A DNA stretch of 64,000 nucleotides from Rugamonas aquatica. GTDB taxonomy: Bacteria; Pseudomonadota; Gammaproteobacteria; Burkholderiales; Burkholderiaceae_D. Under the pieces are notes generated by a model, which was given only the letters and a program-made list of their open reading frames with translations, was not told the DNA's origin and made no database searches. The stretch covers positions 372,001-436,000 of the forward strand of contig NZ_WHUG01000004.1 in assembly GCF_009380215.1 (NCBI RefSeq). The letters are read 5' to 3'. The position numbers and the translations under genes were made by a program. Positions 53,133 through 61,570 of the stretch are shown piece by piece; within the stretch, counting starts at the first letter, position 1; each line of letters begins with the position of its first letter.

Positions 53133-53753
53133 TTACAGTTTTGGCTGGATCGGGGTCTTCAAAATCGTCGCCGACTTGATTACGACCGGGATCACCGGAA
53201 TATTCTGGAAGCTGCCTTTGTCGTCGACCAGCACGCCCTTGATCTTGTCGACCACTTCCTGACCCTTGATGACTTTGCCGAACACCGTGTAGCCGAAGCC
53301 GTCGCGGCCCGGGTAGTTCAGGGCGTCGTTGTCGGACACGTTGATGAAGAATTGCGAGGTGGCGGAGTTAGGATCGCCGGTGCGGGCCATGGCCAGCGTG
53401 TAGGTGTTGTTGGTCAGGCCGTTCTGCGATTCGATAGGCACCGGCGGGTTGGTTTTCTTTTGCTTGAGCTTTTCATCGAAGCCGCCGCCCTGGATCATGA
53501 AGCCGTCGATCACGCGGTGGAAGATGGTGCCCTTGTAGAAGCCGGCCTTCACGTAGGTCAGGAAGTTGTCGACCGATTTGGGGGCTTTCTCGTGATTGAG
53601 TTCGACGACGATATCGCCCATCGAGGTCTTGATCTCGACCTGCGGCGTGGCATTGTTGGCGGCCGGCGCGGCTGCCAGCGCGGCGCCGGACAGGGCGACG
53701 CCGGCAAACATGGTCATCAGTTTGGCGAACAGCGATGGCTGAGTTTGGTGCAT
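53133..53753 (-). CDS. ppiA: Exported peptidyl-prolyl cis-trans isomerase (cyclophilin A-type)
   Basis: 206 residues with a signal peptide (KLMTMFAGVALSGAALAAAP) and then a cyclophilin domain: VEIKTSMGDIVVELNHEKAPKSVDNFLTYVKAGFYKGTIFHRVIDGFMIQGGGFDEKLKQKK and DPNSATSQFFINVSDNDALNYPGRDGFGYTVFGKVIKGQEVV. It acts in the periplasm on folding of exported proteins. First gene of the run ppiA-ppiB-lpxH. The start at 53753 has AGGAAGTAAC upstream. The symbol follows the E. coli nomenclature by location only. Confidence 0.92.
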   Translation of the reverse strand: MHQTQPSLFAKLMTMFAGVALSGAALAAAPAANNATPQVEIKTSMGDIVVELNHEKAPKSVDNFLTYVKAGFYKGTIFHRVIDGFMIQGGGFDEKLKQKKTNPPVPIESQNGLTNNTYTLAMARTGDPNSATSQFFINVSDNDALNYPGRDGFGYTVFGKVIKGQEVVDKIKGVLVDDKGSFQNIPVIPVVIKSATILKTPIQPKL

Positions 53754-53842
53754 TGTTACTTCCTCATATAGGTTTTATCAGTGGGAATAGTCAGACTTGC
53801 CAAAAATCCTAAGACAGATTGGGTCTATGCTGTTTTTATCAA

Positions 53843-53851
53843 TGCTATACT
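53843..53851 (+). promoter_or_regulatory. Extended -10 promoter element, probably of cysS
   Basis: TGCTATACT: an extended -10 (TG-N) in front of TATACT at 53846-53851, with no strong -35 upstream. Transcription would start near 53858, leaving a leader of about 150 bases before cysS. Confidence 0.55.
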
Positions 53852-54011
53852 TGTTCATTCTACCCCTTAGAAGGTGGAAAGAATAACTACCGAGTGTCAG
53901 CCGGTCCCCAACGTGATGCAACGAACCAGGTGCGCCCCAACTGTGCCGCGCCCGGTTCTCGTATTGCCTGCGACCCCGACGCGCGCTTACAAGAGAATAC
54001 GCAAGAGCCCG

Positions 54012-55403
54012 ATGAGCAATTTAAAGATTTACAACACGCTGGCGCGTGACAAGCAGACATTCGTTCCCATCGAAGCCGGCAAAGTCCGCATGTACGTCTG
54101 CGGCATGACCATCTACGACTACTGCCACATCGGCCACGCCCGCATGATGATGGCGTTTGACGTCATGTACCGCTGGCTGCTGGCGTCCGGCTATGAAGTC
54201 ACGTACGCCCGCAACATCACCGACATCGACGACAAGATCATCAAGCGCGCGGTCGAGAACGGCGAGACCATCTCGCAGCTGACCACCCGTTTCACGCAAT
54301 ACATGGACGAAGACACCGGCGCGCTGGGCATCCTGCCGGCCACGCTGGTGCCGCGCGCCACCGAATACGTGCCGCAGATGCTGGCGCTGATCGAAACGCT
54401 GGAGAGCAAGGACCTGGCCTACCAGGGCAGCGACGGCGACGTCAACTACGCGGTGCGCAACTTCCCCAACTATGGCCGCCTGTCGGGCAAGTCGCTGGAC
54501 GACCTGCGCGCCGGCGAGCGCGTCGACGTCAACACCGGCAAGCGCGATCCGCTGGACTTCGTGCTGTGGAAGGCCTCGAAAGAGTCCGAGCCGGACGAGG
54601 TCAAGTGGGATTCCAAGTGGGGCAAGGGCCGTCCGGGCTGGCACATCGAGTGCTCCGCCATGTGCTCGGCACTGCTGGGCGAACATTTCGACATCCACGG
54701 CGGCGGCGCCGACCTGCAGTTCCCGCACCACGAAAACGAGATCGCGCAGTCGGAAGGCGCGTTCGGCCGCACCATGGTCAACTACTGGGTGCACAACGGC
54801 TTCGTGCGCGTGGATAACGAGAAGATGTCCAAATCGCTGGGCAACTTCTTCACCATCCGCGACGTGCTGAAGAAGTACGACGCCGAAGTGGTGCGCTTCT
54901 TCATCCTGCGCGCCCATTACCGCAGCCCGCTGAACTATTCGGACGCCCACCTGGACGACGCCCGCGTCGCGCTGACCCGCCTGTACACGGCGCTGGACGG
55001 CGTGGAAGGCGACGGCCTGGCGCTGGATTGGCAGGAGCCGCACGCCGCGCGCTTTGCCGAAGCGATGGACGACGACTTCAACACGCCGGTCGCGCTGGCC
55101 GTGCTGTTCGACCTGGTGAGCGAGCTCAACAAGTCGAAATCGCCGGCGGTCGCACGCCAGCTGAAGGCCCTGGCCGGCGTCATCGGCCTGCTGGCCCGCA
55201 CGCCGCAGGAGTTCCGCCAGGCCGCCGTCGGCGAGACCGATACCGATGGCGACGCCGCCATCGCGGCCAAGATCGCCCAGCGCATCGAAGCCAAGAAGGC
55301 GCGCAACTTCGCCGAATCGGACAAGATCCGCGCCGATCTGCTGGCGGCCGGCATCATCCTCGAAGACAAGCCTGACGGCACGACCAACTGGCGCCGCGCA
55401 TAA
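54012..55403 (+). CDS. cysS: Cysteinyl-tRNA synthetase
   Basis: 463 residues from the ATG at 54012; 46 upstream in-frame codons lack family resemblance. The class I synthetase motifs are present: [24 protein letters not shown] (HIGH and the zinc Cys), the further zinc ligands in [39 protein letters not shown], and [10 protein letters not shown]. It charges tRNA-Cys. Next gene: a DNA glycosylase whose ATG overlaps the cysS stop (TAATG). The cysS-alkA-accA-tilS-lysC order is typical of Burkholderiales. Confidence 0.97.
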   Translation: MSNLKIYNTLARDKQTFVPIEAGKVRMYVCGMTIYDYCHIGHARMMMAFDVMYRWLLASGYEVTYARNITDIDDKIIKRAVENGETISQLTTRFTQYMDEDTGALGILPATLVPRATEYVPQMLALIETLESKDLAYQGSDGDVNYAVRNFPNYGRLSGKSLDDLRAGERVDVNTGKRDPLDFVLWKASKESEPDEVKWDSKWGKGRPGWHIECSAMCSALLGEHFDIHGGGADLQFPHHENEIAQSEGAFGRTMVNYWVHNGFVRVDNEKMSKSLGNFFTIRDVLKKYDAEVVRFFILRAHYRSPLNYSDAHLDDARVALTRLYTALDGVEGDGLALDWQEPHAARFAEAMDDDFNTPVALAVLFDLVSELNKSKSPAVARQLKALAGVIGLLARTPQEFRQAAVGETDTDGDAAIAAKIAQRIEAKKARNFAESDKIRADLLAAGIILEDKPDGTTNWRRA

Positions 55404-56062
55404 TGGTCAGCGCCAAGGATAACGAGGGCGCAGGCGGCCCGGTATCGGCCGTGCCGCCGTACTGGGAAGAGGCCAAGATCGAGCTCATGAAGCGGGACCG
55501 CATCATGAAAAAGCTGATCCCGCAATTTGGCGACCTGCACCTGGTCGGCCATGACGACCCGTTTACCACCTTGGCGCGTTCCATCGTCGGCCAGCAAGTG
55601 ACCACCAAGGCGGCCGACGTCGCCTGGAAAAAGCTGCTGCTGGTCAGCCCGAAATGCACGCCGGCGCAGATCATCAAGGCCGGCGCCGAGCAATTGGCGG
55701 CCTGCGGCCTGTCCAAGCGCAAGACCGAATACATCCTCGACCTGGCCGACCACTTCAAGAACAAGCGCGTCCACACCAGCCAGTGGGACCAGATGGATGA
55801 CGAAGCCGTCATCGCCGAGCTGGTGCAGATCCGCGGTATCGGCCGCTGGACAGCCGAGATGTTTTTGATATTTAATCTGCTGCGACCGAATGTTTTGCCG
55901 CTCGATGACCCCGGTCTGATCCAGGGCATCAGCCAGAATTATTTTTCCGGCGAACCCGTGTCCCGCAGCGATGCGCGCGAGGTTTCGGCCAACTGGGAAC
56001 CCTGGCGCACCGTCGCCACCTGGTACTTATGGCGTAGTCTGGACCCGGTTGCTGTAGAATAG
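55403..56062 (+). CDS. DNA-3-methyladenine glycosylase (AlkA-type, HhH-GPD)
   Basis: 219 residues. The helix-hairpin-helix plus Gly/Pro/Asp motif is [33 protein letters not shown], with the catalytic Asp in [33 protein letters not shown] is the N-terminal half of the HhH domain. It removes alkylated purines in base excision repair. It is short compared with E. coli AlkA because the N-terminal beta domain is absent, as in the AlkA-like/MPG II group. Its start overlaps the cysS stop by one base (TAATG). Confidence 0.92.
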   Translation: MVSAKDNEGAGGPVSAVPPYWEEAKIELMKRDRIMKKLIPQFGDLHLVGHDDPFTTLARSIVGQQVTTKAADVAWKKLLLVSPKCTPAQIIKAGAEQLAACGLSKRKTEYILDLADHFKNKRVHTSQWDQMDDEAVIAELVQIRGIGRWTAEMFLIFNLLRPNVLPLDDPGLIQGISQNYFSGEPVSRSDAREVSANWEPWRTVATWYLWRSLDPVAVE

Positions 56063-56126
56063 ATGCTCTAATCGCTGTGCGAGGCTTTTTTGTGCCCGCA
56101 TGGCTGAGAATAATCACGGAGGTACA

Positions 56127-57101
56127 ATGACCAAAACGACTTTCCTCAACTTTGAGCAACCGATCGCCGAACTCGATGGCAAAATCGAAGAGCTGCGTTT
56201 CGTCCAGGACGATTCGGCTGTCGACATCTCTGAGGAGATCGACCGTCTGGCCAAAAAGAGCCAGCAACTGACCAAAGACATCTACGCCAAGCTGACCCCT
56301 TGGCAGGTTGCGCAAATCGCGCGCCACCCGCAGCGTCCATACACCATGGACTACGTCAACGAAATCTTCACCGACTTCCACGAACTGCACGGCGACCGCA
56401 GCTATGCGGACGACCTGTCGGTAGTCGGCGGCCTGGCGCGCTTCAACGGCCAGGCTTGCATGGTCATCGGCCATCAAAAGGGCCGCGACACCAAAGAACG
56501 CGCCATGCGCAACTTCGGCATGCCTAAGCCTGAAGGCTATCGCAAGGCCATGCGCCTGATGAAGCTGGCTGAAAAATTCGGCATCCCTATCTTCACCTTC
56601 GTCGACACGCCGGGCGCGTTCCCGGGCATCGACGCTGAAGAGCGCGGCCAGTCGGAAGCGATCGGCCACAACCTGTACGTGATGGCGGAACTGAAAGTGC
56701 CGTTGATCGCCACCATCATCGGCGAAGGCGGCTCCGGCGGCGCGCTGGCGATTGCCGTCGGCGATGCGGTGCTGATGCTGCAATACGCGACCTACTCGGT
56801 GATCTCGCCGGAAGGCTGCGCATCGATCCTGTGGAAGACGTCCGAGCGCGCCGCCGATGCGGCCGAAGCGCTGGGCCTGACCGCGCACCGTCTGAAGGCC
56901 ATGGGCCTGATCGACAAGATCGTCACCGAGCCGCTGGGTGGCGCGCACCGCGATCCGAAACAGATGGCCACGCTGCTCAAGCGCGCGCTGGCTGATTCGC
57001 TGCGCCAGTTCCACGGCATGAAAACCAAGGACCTGCTGGAAGCCCGTCACGAGAAGCTGATGAGCTACGGTAAGTTCAAAGAAACCACGCCGCAAGAGTA
57101 A
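56127..57101 (+). CDS. accA: Acetyl-CoA carboxylase carboxyltransferase subunit alpha
   Basis: 324 residues from the ATG at 56127, with GGAGG 5 bases upstream. [63 protein letters not shown] and [26 protein letters not shown] are the AccA hallmarks, followed by [39 protein letters not shown]. It forms with AccD the carboxyltransferase step of fatty acid synthesis. A strong hairpin follows (57124-57145). Confidence 0.97.
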   Translation: MTKTTFLNFEQPIAELDGKIEELRFVQDDSAVDISEEIDRLAKKSQQLTKDIYAKLTPWQVAQIARHPQRPYTMDYVNEIFTDFHELHGDRSYADDLSVVGGLARFNGQACMVIGHQKGRDTKERAMRNFGMPKPEGYRKAMRLMKLAEKFGIPIFTFVDTPGAFPGIDAEERGQSEAIGHNLYVMAELKVPLIATIIGEGGSGGALAIAVGDAVLMLQYATYSVISPEGCASILWKTSERAADAAEALGLTAHRLKAMGLIDKIVTEPLGGAHRDPKQMATLLKRALADSLRQFHGMKTKDLLEARHEKLMSYGKFKETTPQE

Positions 57102-57123
57102 TCGCGCGCGGCATGACACAACG

Positions 57124-57154
57124 ACCGGGGGCGCATGCCCCCGGTTTGCATTTT
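57124..57154 (+). terminator. Terminator-like hairpin between accA and tilS
   Basis: ACCGGGGGC-GCAT-GCCCCCGGT (57124-57145), a perfect 9-base stem with a 4-base loop, then TTTGCATTTT. It lies only about 10 bases before the tilS ribosome site, so it may end most accA transcripts and attenuate tilS. Confidence 0.65.
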
Positions 57155-57164
57155 GGAGCAGCAA

Positions 57165-58574
57165 TTGAAGAAGCAACAGATCCCGACCCTGACCTCGACC
57201 TTTGAACAGGCAGTCGCCACCGCGCTGGCGCAGCAAGACGCCACGCCACGCATGGCCGTGGCCCTCAGCGGCGGCCTCGACTCGTCAGCGCTGCTCCACC
57301 TGGCGCACGCCTACGCGCAAGCGCATGGCGTGGCCTTGTACGCCTTCCACATCCATCACGGCATCAGCGCCAACGCCGACGCCTGGCTGGCCCACTGCGA
57401 GCAAGCCTGCGCCGCGTTGGGCGTGACCTTCGAAGCGCGCCGCGTGCAGCTGGCCGATCAGCAGAAGAGCGGCACCGAAGCGGCCGCCCGCAAAGTGCGC
57501 TACGCAGCGCTGGGCGCGCTGTGCGCCGCGCACAACGTGCCGCTGCTGCTGACCGCGCACCACCTCGACGACCAGGCCGAAACTGTGCTGCTGCAACTGC
57601 TGCGCGGTTCCGGCCCGGCCGGCCTGTCCGGCATGGACGCCGCCAACGCCGCGCCGGAACTGCTGGCCAATCCCGGCCTGGTGATGGCGCGTCCGCTGCT
57701 GCCGGCATCGCGCAAGCAGCTGTCGGCTTACGTGGCCGAGCACGGCATCACTTACATCAACGACGAATCCAACGACGATCCGCGCTTTGCCCGCAACGCG
57801 CTGCGCCACAAGGTGATGCCGGCGCTGGCCGAGGCCTTCCCCGGTTTCCAGGAGCGCTTCGCGCGCAGCGCCCAGCACGCGCAGTCGGCCCAGCGCCTGC
57901 TGACCGAGCTGGCGCAGCAAGACCTGGCGCTGTGCCTGGTCGACGACTGTATCGACATCGCTCAACTGCGCCTGCTGAGCCTGGACCGCAGCTACAACAT
58001 GCTGCGCCACTGGTTCGGCACCCGCAACCTGCGCATGCCGAGCGCGGCCTGGTTGTCCGAGATGCTGGCTCAACTGCTGGAAGCGCGCGACGGCGCCCAA
58101 CCTCTGGTAACGCACCCCGATTGCCACGTAAGACGTCACCGCGACCGCCTGCACATCACGCCCAAGCTGGCCGACCTGGAAGGCACGCGTGAAGACGAGT
58201 TCGACAAAACGCCGGGCACCACCTTCCGCTGGAACGGCGAGACGGAGCTGGCGTTCCCGGCCTACGGCGGCGTGCTGCATTTCGATGCGGCCGGTGAAGG
58301 CGAAGCCGGCCTGGACGGCGACTGGCTGCGCGGCCAGCAACTGCTGATCGAGTTCCGCAAAGGCGGCGAGCGCCTGAAGCCGGCCCACAACCGACCGACA
58401 CGCGGCCTCAAGTACCATTATCAGGCGCTGGACATTCCAGCCTGGGAGCGTTCGCGCTTGCCGGTGCTGAGCGCCGGCAAGCAGGTCTTGTTCGCGGCCG
58501 GGGTCGGCATGGATTGCAACCAGCTGGTAGGTGAGGGCGCTTCACGCTGGCGCCTGCGTTGGCAGGCTGTATAG
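57165..58574 (+). CDS. tilS: tRNA(Ile)-lysidine synthase
   Basis: 469 residues from a TTG start at 57165, chosen because TTTGGAG lies 6 bases upstream; a longer start at 57135 falls inside the preceding hairpin. The PP-loop ATP site is VALSGGLDSSALLHLA. FHIHHGIS, SGTEAAARKVRYAALGAL, LTAHHLDDQAETVLLQLLRGSG and YINDESNDDPRFARNALRHKVMP complete the catalytic N-terminal domain; the TilS C-terminal domain follows (ELLIEFRKGGERLKPAHNRPTRGLK-like region, then FAAGVGMDCNQL). It converts C34 of the CAU-anticodon tRNA-Ile to lysidine. Essential in most bacteria. Confidence 0.95.
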   Translation: MKKQQIPTLTSTFEQAVATALAQQDATPRMAVALSGGLDSSALLHLAHAYAQAHGVALYAFHIHHGISANADAWLAHCEQACAALGVTFEARRVQLADQQKSGTEAAARKVRYAALGALCAAHNVPLLLTAHHLDDQAETVLLQLLRGSGPAGLSGMDAANAAPELLANPGLVMARPLLPASRKQLSAYVAEHGITYINDESNDDPRFARNALRHKVMPALAEAFPGFQERFARSAQHAQSAQRLLTELAQQDLALCLVDDCIDIAQLRLLSLDRSYNMLRHWFGTRNLRMPSAAWLSEMLAQLLEARDGAQPLVTHPDCHVRRHRDRLHITPKLADLEGTREDEFDKTPGTTFRWNGETELAFPAYGGVLHFDAAGEGEAGLDGDWLRGQQLLIEFRKGGERLKPAHNRPTRGLKYHYQALDIPAWERSRLPVLSAGKQVLFAAGVGMDCNQLVGEGASRWRLRWQAV

Positions 58575-58717
58575 ACAATCACCCCTATCTGCCGAATTTT
58601 GTATGTAGATATGTCTATTCGGTATGACATTATGAGTTTTTTGACTTGTTATTTTGCAGTGCGACATGTAGAGTTAAGGGTTCCATTTACCTTTATTTGA
58701 GCGGAAAACTCACTGTT

Positions 58718-59965
58718 ATGGCTTTAATCGTGCACAAATACGGCGGTACGTCGATGGGTTCGACGGACCGTATCAAGAACGTGGCGCGGCGTGTCGCCAA
58801 GTGGCATGACGCCGGGCACCGCATCGTCGTCGTGCCATCGGCAATGTCCGGCGAAACCAATCGCCTGATCGCCCTGGCCAAGGAAATTCAAGAGCAGCCT
58901 GACCCGCGCGAACTGGACATGATCGCCTCCACCGGCGAGCAAGTATCGGTTGGCCTGCTGTCGATGGCGCTGCTGGCGATCGGCAAGAAAGCCGTGTCCT
59001 ACGCCGGCTGGCAAGTCGCGATTAAAACCGATTCCGCTTTCACCAAGGCCCGCATCCAGTCGATCGACAATGAAAAGGTCAACCGCGACCTGGACGACGG
59101 CAAGATCGTCATCATCACCGGCTTCCAGGGCGTGGATGAGGGCGGCAACATCTCGACCCTCGGCCGTGGTGGCTCGGACACTTCCGCCGTGGCGATCGCC
59201 GCCGCGATGAAGGCCGACGAATGCCTGATCTTCACCGACGTCGACGGCGTGTACACGACCGATCCGCGCGTGGTGTCGGAAGCGCGCCGCCTGAAGGCGA
59301 TCACGTTTGAAGAAATGCTGGAACTGGCGTCGCTGGGCTCGAAAGTGCTGCAGACCCGTTCGGTCGAATTCGCCGGTAACTATCGCGTGCCGACCCGCGT
59401 TCTGTCGTCGCTGACCGACCCCATGCTGGACCTGGAAGTAGAAGCCAACTCGGGCACCCTGATTTCGTTTGAGGAAGACACACATATGGAACAAGCAGTC
59501 ATCTCCGGTATCGCGTTCAACCGCGATGAGGCCAAAATCACCGTACTGGGCGTGCCTGACCGTCCGGGCGTGGCGTACCACATCCTGGGCCCGGTGGCCG
59601 ACGCCAACATCGAAGTCGACATGATTATCCAGAACCAGTCGGTCGATGGTAAAACTGATTTCACCTTCACCGTCTCGCGCAACGACTACCAGCGCGCCGT
59701 GGACGTGCTGAACGGCACCAAGGAAGAGCTGGGTGCTGCCAGCATCACCGGCGACGCCAAGGTATCGAAGATCTCCGTGGTCGGCGTTGGCATGCGTTCG
59801 CACGTGGGCGTGGCGTCGCAGATGTTCCGCACCCTGTCGGAAGAGGGCATCAACATCATGATGATCTCGACTTCGGAGATCAAAATCTCCGTATTGATCG
59901 ATGAAAAATACATGGAACTGGCCGTTCGCGCGCTGCATAAAGCGTTCGAATTGGAAAAGGCATAA
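58718..59965 (+). CDS. lysC: Aspartate kinase
   Basis: 415 residues from the ATG at 58718; the upstream in-frame extension is not conserved. MALIVHKYGGTSMGSTDRI is the kinase signature, followed by FITGFQGV-type, TLGRGGSDTSAVAIAAAMKADECLIFTDVDGVYTTDPRVV, and two C-terminal ACT domains (ITVLGVPDRPGVAYHILGPV and KISVVGVGMRSHVGVASQMFRTLSEEGINIMMIS) that normally mediate feedback control by lysine or threonine. First step of the aspartate amino-acid pathway. The 143-base leader contains a possible TTGACT -35 at 58641-58646 but no clear -10. Confidence 0.97.
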   Translation: MALIVHKYGGTSMGSTDRIKNVARRVAKWHDAGHRIVVVPSAMSGETNRLIALAKEIQEQPDPRELDMIASTGEQVSVGLLSMALLAIGKKAVSYAGWQVAIKTDSAFTKARIQSIDNEKVNRDLDDGKIVIITGFQGVDEGGNISTLGRGGSDTSAVAIAAAMKADECLIFTDVDGVYTTDPRVVSEARRLKAITFEEMLELASLGSKVLQTRSVEFAGNYRVPTRVLSSLTDPMLDLEVEANSGTLISFEEDTHMEQAVISGIAFNRDEAKITVLGVPDRPGVAYHILGPVADANIEVDMIIQNQSVDGKTDFTFTVSRNDYQRAVDVLNGTKEELGAASITGDAKVSKISVVGVGMRSHVGVASQMFRTLSEEGINIMMISTSEIKISVLIDEKYMELAVRALHKAFELEKA

Positions 59966-59991
59966 TTTTTCAAAAATATCGTTGGGTAGCC

Positions 59992-60020
59992 TTGACCAAA
60001 TGTGTCTCGGTCTATACTAT
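59992..60020 (+). promoter_or_regulatory. Promoter of tRNA-Ser copy 1
   Basis: TTGACC (59992-59997), 17 bases, TACTAT (60015-60020). The same -35 and spacing recur before the second tRNA-Ser, which supports both assignments. Confidence 0.7.
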
Positions 60021-60077
60021 GACGGTCGTCTGCTCTAGCGCAGTTTGGTAGAAAAGACATAGTTGAGTGATCGACTA

Positions 60078-60170
60078 GGAGACGTGGCCGAGTGGCCGAA
60101 GGCACATCCCTGCTAAGGATGCATACGGCTTATACCTGTATCGTGGGTTCGAATCCCACCGTCTCCGCCA
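60078..60170 (+). tRNA. tRNA-Ser(GCT), copy 1
   Basis: 93 nt with encoded CCA. Acceptor GGAGACG pairs with CGTCTCC; the anticodon stem CATCC/GGATG encloses CTGCTAA (anticodon GCT, reading AGC/AGU); a long variable arm and the GGGTTCGAATCCC T-arm are present. Followed by a strong terminator. Confidence 0.96.
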
Positions 60171-60174
60171 GAAC

Positions 60175-60212
60175 AAATAAAAAAGCCTCCCCTGCGGGAG
60201 GCTTTTTTATTT
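60175..60212 (+). terminator. Terminator after tRNA-Ser copy 1
   Basis: AAATAAAAAAGCCTCCC-CTGC-GGGAGGCTTTTTTATTT: a near-perfect palindrome with a GC stem (GCCTCCC/GGGAGGC) and a long T-run, so it can act in both directions. Confidence 0.9.
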
Positions 60213-60238
60213 GTCTGGACGGAACGGTGGGGTTCGAA

Positions 60239-60264
60239 GGATTTGCGCTTGCAAGCGCAAATCC
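60239..60264. repeat. 26-base perfect palindrome between the tRNA-Ser copies
   Basis: GGATTTGCGCTTG followed directly by CAAGCGCAAATCC; the two halves are exact reverse complements. The preceding 25 bases (60216-60240) resemble the tRNA-Ser 3' end in the reverse orientation (shared ACGGTGGG and TTCGAA). No protein or known regulator is implied. Confidence 0.85.
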
Positions 60265-60348
60265 CCTCCGAATCGCCCAACTGCTGGCGCAGCGCGCCAG
60301 CCCCGCGCGCCGAGGGCGCGCGACGTCCGCGTCACCCAAGCGCCGCCC

Positions 60349-60377
60349 TTGACCAAAGGCGAAACGATCTATACGAT
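60349..60377 (+). promoter_or_regulatory. Promoter of tRNA-Ser copy 2
   Basis: TTGACC (60349-60354), 17 bases, TACGAT (60372-60377). The spacing to the tRNA (57 bases) equals that of copy 1. Confidence 0.7.
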
Positions 60378-60434
60378 AGCGACCACCTACTCCAAAGCAA
60401 GACCGTGGAGAAGGCAGAGTTGAGTAATCGACCG

Positions 60435-60527
60435 GGAGACGTGGCCGAGTGGCCGAAGGCACATCCCTGCTAAGGATGCATACGGCTTATACCTGTATCG
60501 TGGGTTCGAATCCCACCGTCTCCGCCA
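60435..60527 (+). tRNA. tRNA-Ser(GCT), copy 2
   Basis: 93 nt, identical to copy 1 throughout, with encoded CCA. It is a tandem duplicate 357 bases downstream, with its own promoter and a different terminator. Confidence 0.96.
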
Positions 60528-60534
60528 GTATTTT

Positions 60535-60560
60535 TAAAAACCCGCTTCGGCGGGTTTTTT
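60535..60560 (+). terminator. Terminator after tRNA-Ser copy 2
   Basis: AAAAACCCGCTTCGGCGGGTTTTTT: stem ACCCGC/GCGGGT with a TTCG tetraloop and T-run. It may also end the convergent PhoD-like gene. Confidence 0.88.
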
Positions 60561-60595
60561 CATTTCTGTCCTTCTTGTTGGTCCCAGCCGCTGAT

Positions 60596-61516
60596 TCAGC
60601 GCAAAGCCACATTCACCGGACCGGTATGGGCCACGTCGTCCGCCTGATCCAGCGACCAGCGGCTGCGGTCGAGCGTTATGTCGTGCTTCGAGCCGGCCTT
60701 GGTGCTGCGCAGCTCGACCCGCATCTGGTCGGCGCTGAAGGTCAGGATGCCGTAATTTTTCAGCGGACGTCCGAACAGCAAGGTCTTGCGCGCGACGCCG
60801 GAGCTGACGATCTCAATCACGCCGTTGTCGTCTTCCAGGTAATTGTCGTGCACGTCACCGGACGCAATGAAGGCGCCGGGCCGTCCGCGCATCAAATCGC
60901 ACAAACGCGTGCATGCCGCCGGATACTGAGCCCAGCTCTCGTCACCGATACGGTGCACCGTGCTGCTGGACGCGACCATGATGAACTGCATGGTCGAGGA
61001 ACGGAATACCTGTTCCAGCCACTCCCACTGGACCGCCCCCAGGATGGCGTCGCGGTTGTCCGCGCTCTGATGAGGACTGCTGCGGTAGTAGCGCTCGTCC
61101 AGCACGATGATGTCGACCGGCGCTGCGCGCACCACCCGGTACACGTCCGGGTTCGCCTTGATACCGAAGGCGTTGACGAATTCCTGGCGCGCGGCTTCGC
61201 GCAACGCCGGGTCATGGTCGCCGCCGTAGCGGTTATTGCCCAGGAAGTCGTGGTCGTCATAGATCGCGACGACGCGCTTTTCGTGCTCGGCCATATGCGC
61301 CAGCAAGGCCTGGAAATGCGCTTCCTTGAATTGCGCGGCATAGAGCGCGCGCAGCTCGGCGCCCAGTACGGCGGGATCGGTGTGATGGTCATGGCCGAGG
61401 TAGACGGTGTCGCCGAGCAGCAGCAGCACATCCGGATCCTCGTCCAGGATTTCTTGCCAGACAGGTTGAGGATCGATTTGCTGTAGCTTGGCGCAGGAAG
61501 TCAGGGCGATTTTCAT
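60596..61516 (-). CDS. PhoD-like alkaline phosphatase family protein
   Basis: 306 residues. The metallophosphoesterase pattern of the PhoD family is visible: DVLLLLGDTVYLGHDHHTD (first Asp/His metal ligands), VVAIYDDHDFLGNNRYGGDHDP, IIVLDERYYRSSP, FIMVASSSTVHRIGDESW and FIASGDVHDNYLE (late His ligand). No signal peptide is present (MKIALTSCAKLQQIDPQPVW), so unlike classical PhoD it may act in the cytoplasm. The probable role is phosphodiester or phosphomonoester hydrolysis. The upstream patatin gene on the same strand ends 55 bases away. Confidence 0.87.
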   Translation of the reverse strand: MKIALTSCAKLQQIDPQPVWQEILDEDPDVLLLLGDTVYLGHDHHTDPAVLGAELRALYAAQFKEAHFQALLAHMAEHEKRVVAIYDDHDFLGNNRYGGDHDPALREAARQEFVNAFGIKANPDVYRVVRAAPVDIIVLDERYYRSSPHQSADNRDAILGAVQWEWLEQVFRSSTMQFIMVASSSTVHRIGDESWAQYPAACTRLCDLMRGRPGAFIASGDVHDNYLEDDNGVIEIVSSGVARKTLLFGRPLKNYGILTFSADQMRVELRSTKAGSKHDITLDRSRWSLDQADDVAHTGPVNVALR

Positions 61517-61570
61517 GGTGATGCCTCCGTGTTGGGGAAGGGGAACGAAACGAGTCTGGTTTGCGGCCTG

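Noticed and set aside
53819-54049. Frame upstream of cysS starting TTG with many Cys codons, looking like a cysteine leader peptide
   Set aside because: The cysteine-rich first codons overlap the likely cysS promoter (extended -10 at 53843-53851), so they would not be transcribed. There is no ribosome site and no attenuator hairpin.
58575-58717. Possible riboswitch or leader (lysine-type) before lysC
   Set aside because: At 143 bases the leader is shorter than a lysine riboswitch, and I see neither its conserved core nor a terminator.
60092-60473. Short frames running through the tRNA-Ser genes
   Set aside because: They read through tRNA sequence, a terminator and a palindrome; such frames are known annotation artefacts.
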